Source of the DNA: an uncultured Clostridia bacterium
GTDB taxonomy: Bacteria; Bacillota; Clostridia; Oscillospirales; Ruminococcaceae
Direction of reading: 5' to 3'
Assembly: GCA_947626755.1 (NCBI GenBank)
Contig: CANQTP010000003.1
Coordinates: 1 to 64,000, forward strand
DNA: 64,000 nt
The notes under the pieces are model-generated. The model was given only the letters and a program-made list of their open reading frames with translations. It was not told the origin of the DNA and searched no databases. The position numbers and the translations under genes are program-made. The stretch's first letter is position 1; every line of letters begins with the position of its first letter. Below, piece by piece: positions 63,724-64,000 of this stretch.

Positions 63724-64000
63724 ATGAATATTTTCAGTAAAATTGCCGCAGGTCTGAAAAAGACAAAAGATTCAATGATGGGCAGACTTGAAACTCTGAT
63801 GAATTCTTTTACAAAAATTGATGAGGAATTTTTTGAAGAACTTGAAGAACTGCTTATTACCTGCGATATAGGCGTTGAAACTTCGCTTGATATTTGTGAT
63901 AAATTGCGCGCAAAAGTCAAGGAAAAGGGAATTAAAGATCCTTCTGAAATTAAAAGCGAATTAAAAGAAATTATTGCGGAAATGCTTGGCGAGGACAAGG
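63724..64000 (+). CDS. ftsY: Signal recognition particle receptor FtsY, N-terminal part
   Basis: The frame runs off the right edge. The 92 visible residues (MNIFSKIAAGLKKTKDSMMGRLETLM..., then EEFFEELEELLITCDIGVETSLDI) are the N-domain helices of FtsY, without the long acidic A-domain of enteric forms. FtsY docks ribosome-SRP complexes at the membrane. GGGAGG precedes the ATG. The smc-ftsY neighbourhood is conserved, here with four extra genes between. Confidence 0.93.
   Translation, partial: MNIFSKIAAGLKKTKDSMMGRLETLMNSFTKIDEEFFEELEELLITCDIGVETSLDICDKLRAKVKEKGIKDPSEIKSELKEIIAEMLGEDK

Overview
The window reads as a contiguous piece of a low-to-mid GC Firmicutes chromosome, most like a Ruminococcus-type member of the Clostridia (Oscillospirales). 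That placement is inferred from gene content and order: a yabM-mazG-HU-rqcP block, a SpoIIQ-like M23 protein, a DUF5711-CvpA pair, a plsX-rnc-radical SAM-smc-ftsY block, strong AGGAGG ribosome sites, TTG/GTG starts and sigma-A promoters with 17-nt spacers. I see no phage, insertion sequence or CRISPR array. Coding density is high and most of the window is core chromosome.

Layout. 1-1111: end of rmlA and rmlB (dTDP-sugar synthesis). 1117-8001: a short YolD-like remnant beside a long inverted repeat, a DHH phosphoesterase, a membrane-anchored chemoreceptor, a two-TM protein with a YkuI-like EAL protein, and a secreted YcdB/SLH protein. 8162-10918: a self-regulated YtrA-type GntR/ABC operon. 11039-13255: a DUF3343 protein with a cysteine desulfurase, converging on a SpoIIQ-like M23 protein. 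13437-16718: a large BvgS-like hybrid histidine kinase. 16767-19967 (minus): rqcP, HU, mazG and a SpoVB/YabM-type flippase. 20167-22395: an aminotransferase with trpS. 22683-27416: a LacI-controlled sugar ABC uptake operon with no ATPase gene.

27490-33296: ruvC, ruvA, a phosphodiesterase, ruvB, glmM and an rRNA methyltransferase. 33296-36825: a 66-aa membrane protein, the ECF module ecfA1-ecfA2-ecfT, and truA. 36838-41279: DUF5711, CvpA and a ClpE-like AAA+ unfoldase. 41388-41592: two tRNA-Ser genes. 41787-45407: a dCache chemoreceptor and citrate synthase. 45448-47177 (minus): glycosyltransferase and CmpB-type membrane protein. 47308-48684: the infC-rpmI-rplT operon with a leader attenuator and an apparent AUA start for IF3. 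48771-64000: a SpoU methyltransferase, then dprA, topA, trmFO, kptA, plsX, rnc, a radical SAM protein, smc, a small accessory insertion (a DUF6125-like protein, an SDR, a 54-aa protein and a GNAT acetyltransferase) and the start of ftsY.

The genes mainly serve housekeeping: recombination, translation, RNA modification, envelope synthesis and chromosome organisation, with signalling and nutrient-uptake modules between them. No single clearly new multi-gene system stands out. The observations most worth following are the non-AUG infC start, kptA inside an RNA/lipid operon, the phosphodiesterase between ruvA and ruvB, the DUF3343-desulfurase pair, the possible split permease at 10269-10918, and the insertion between smc and ftsY.
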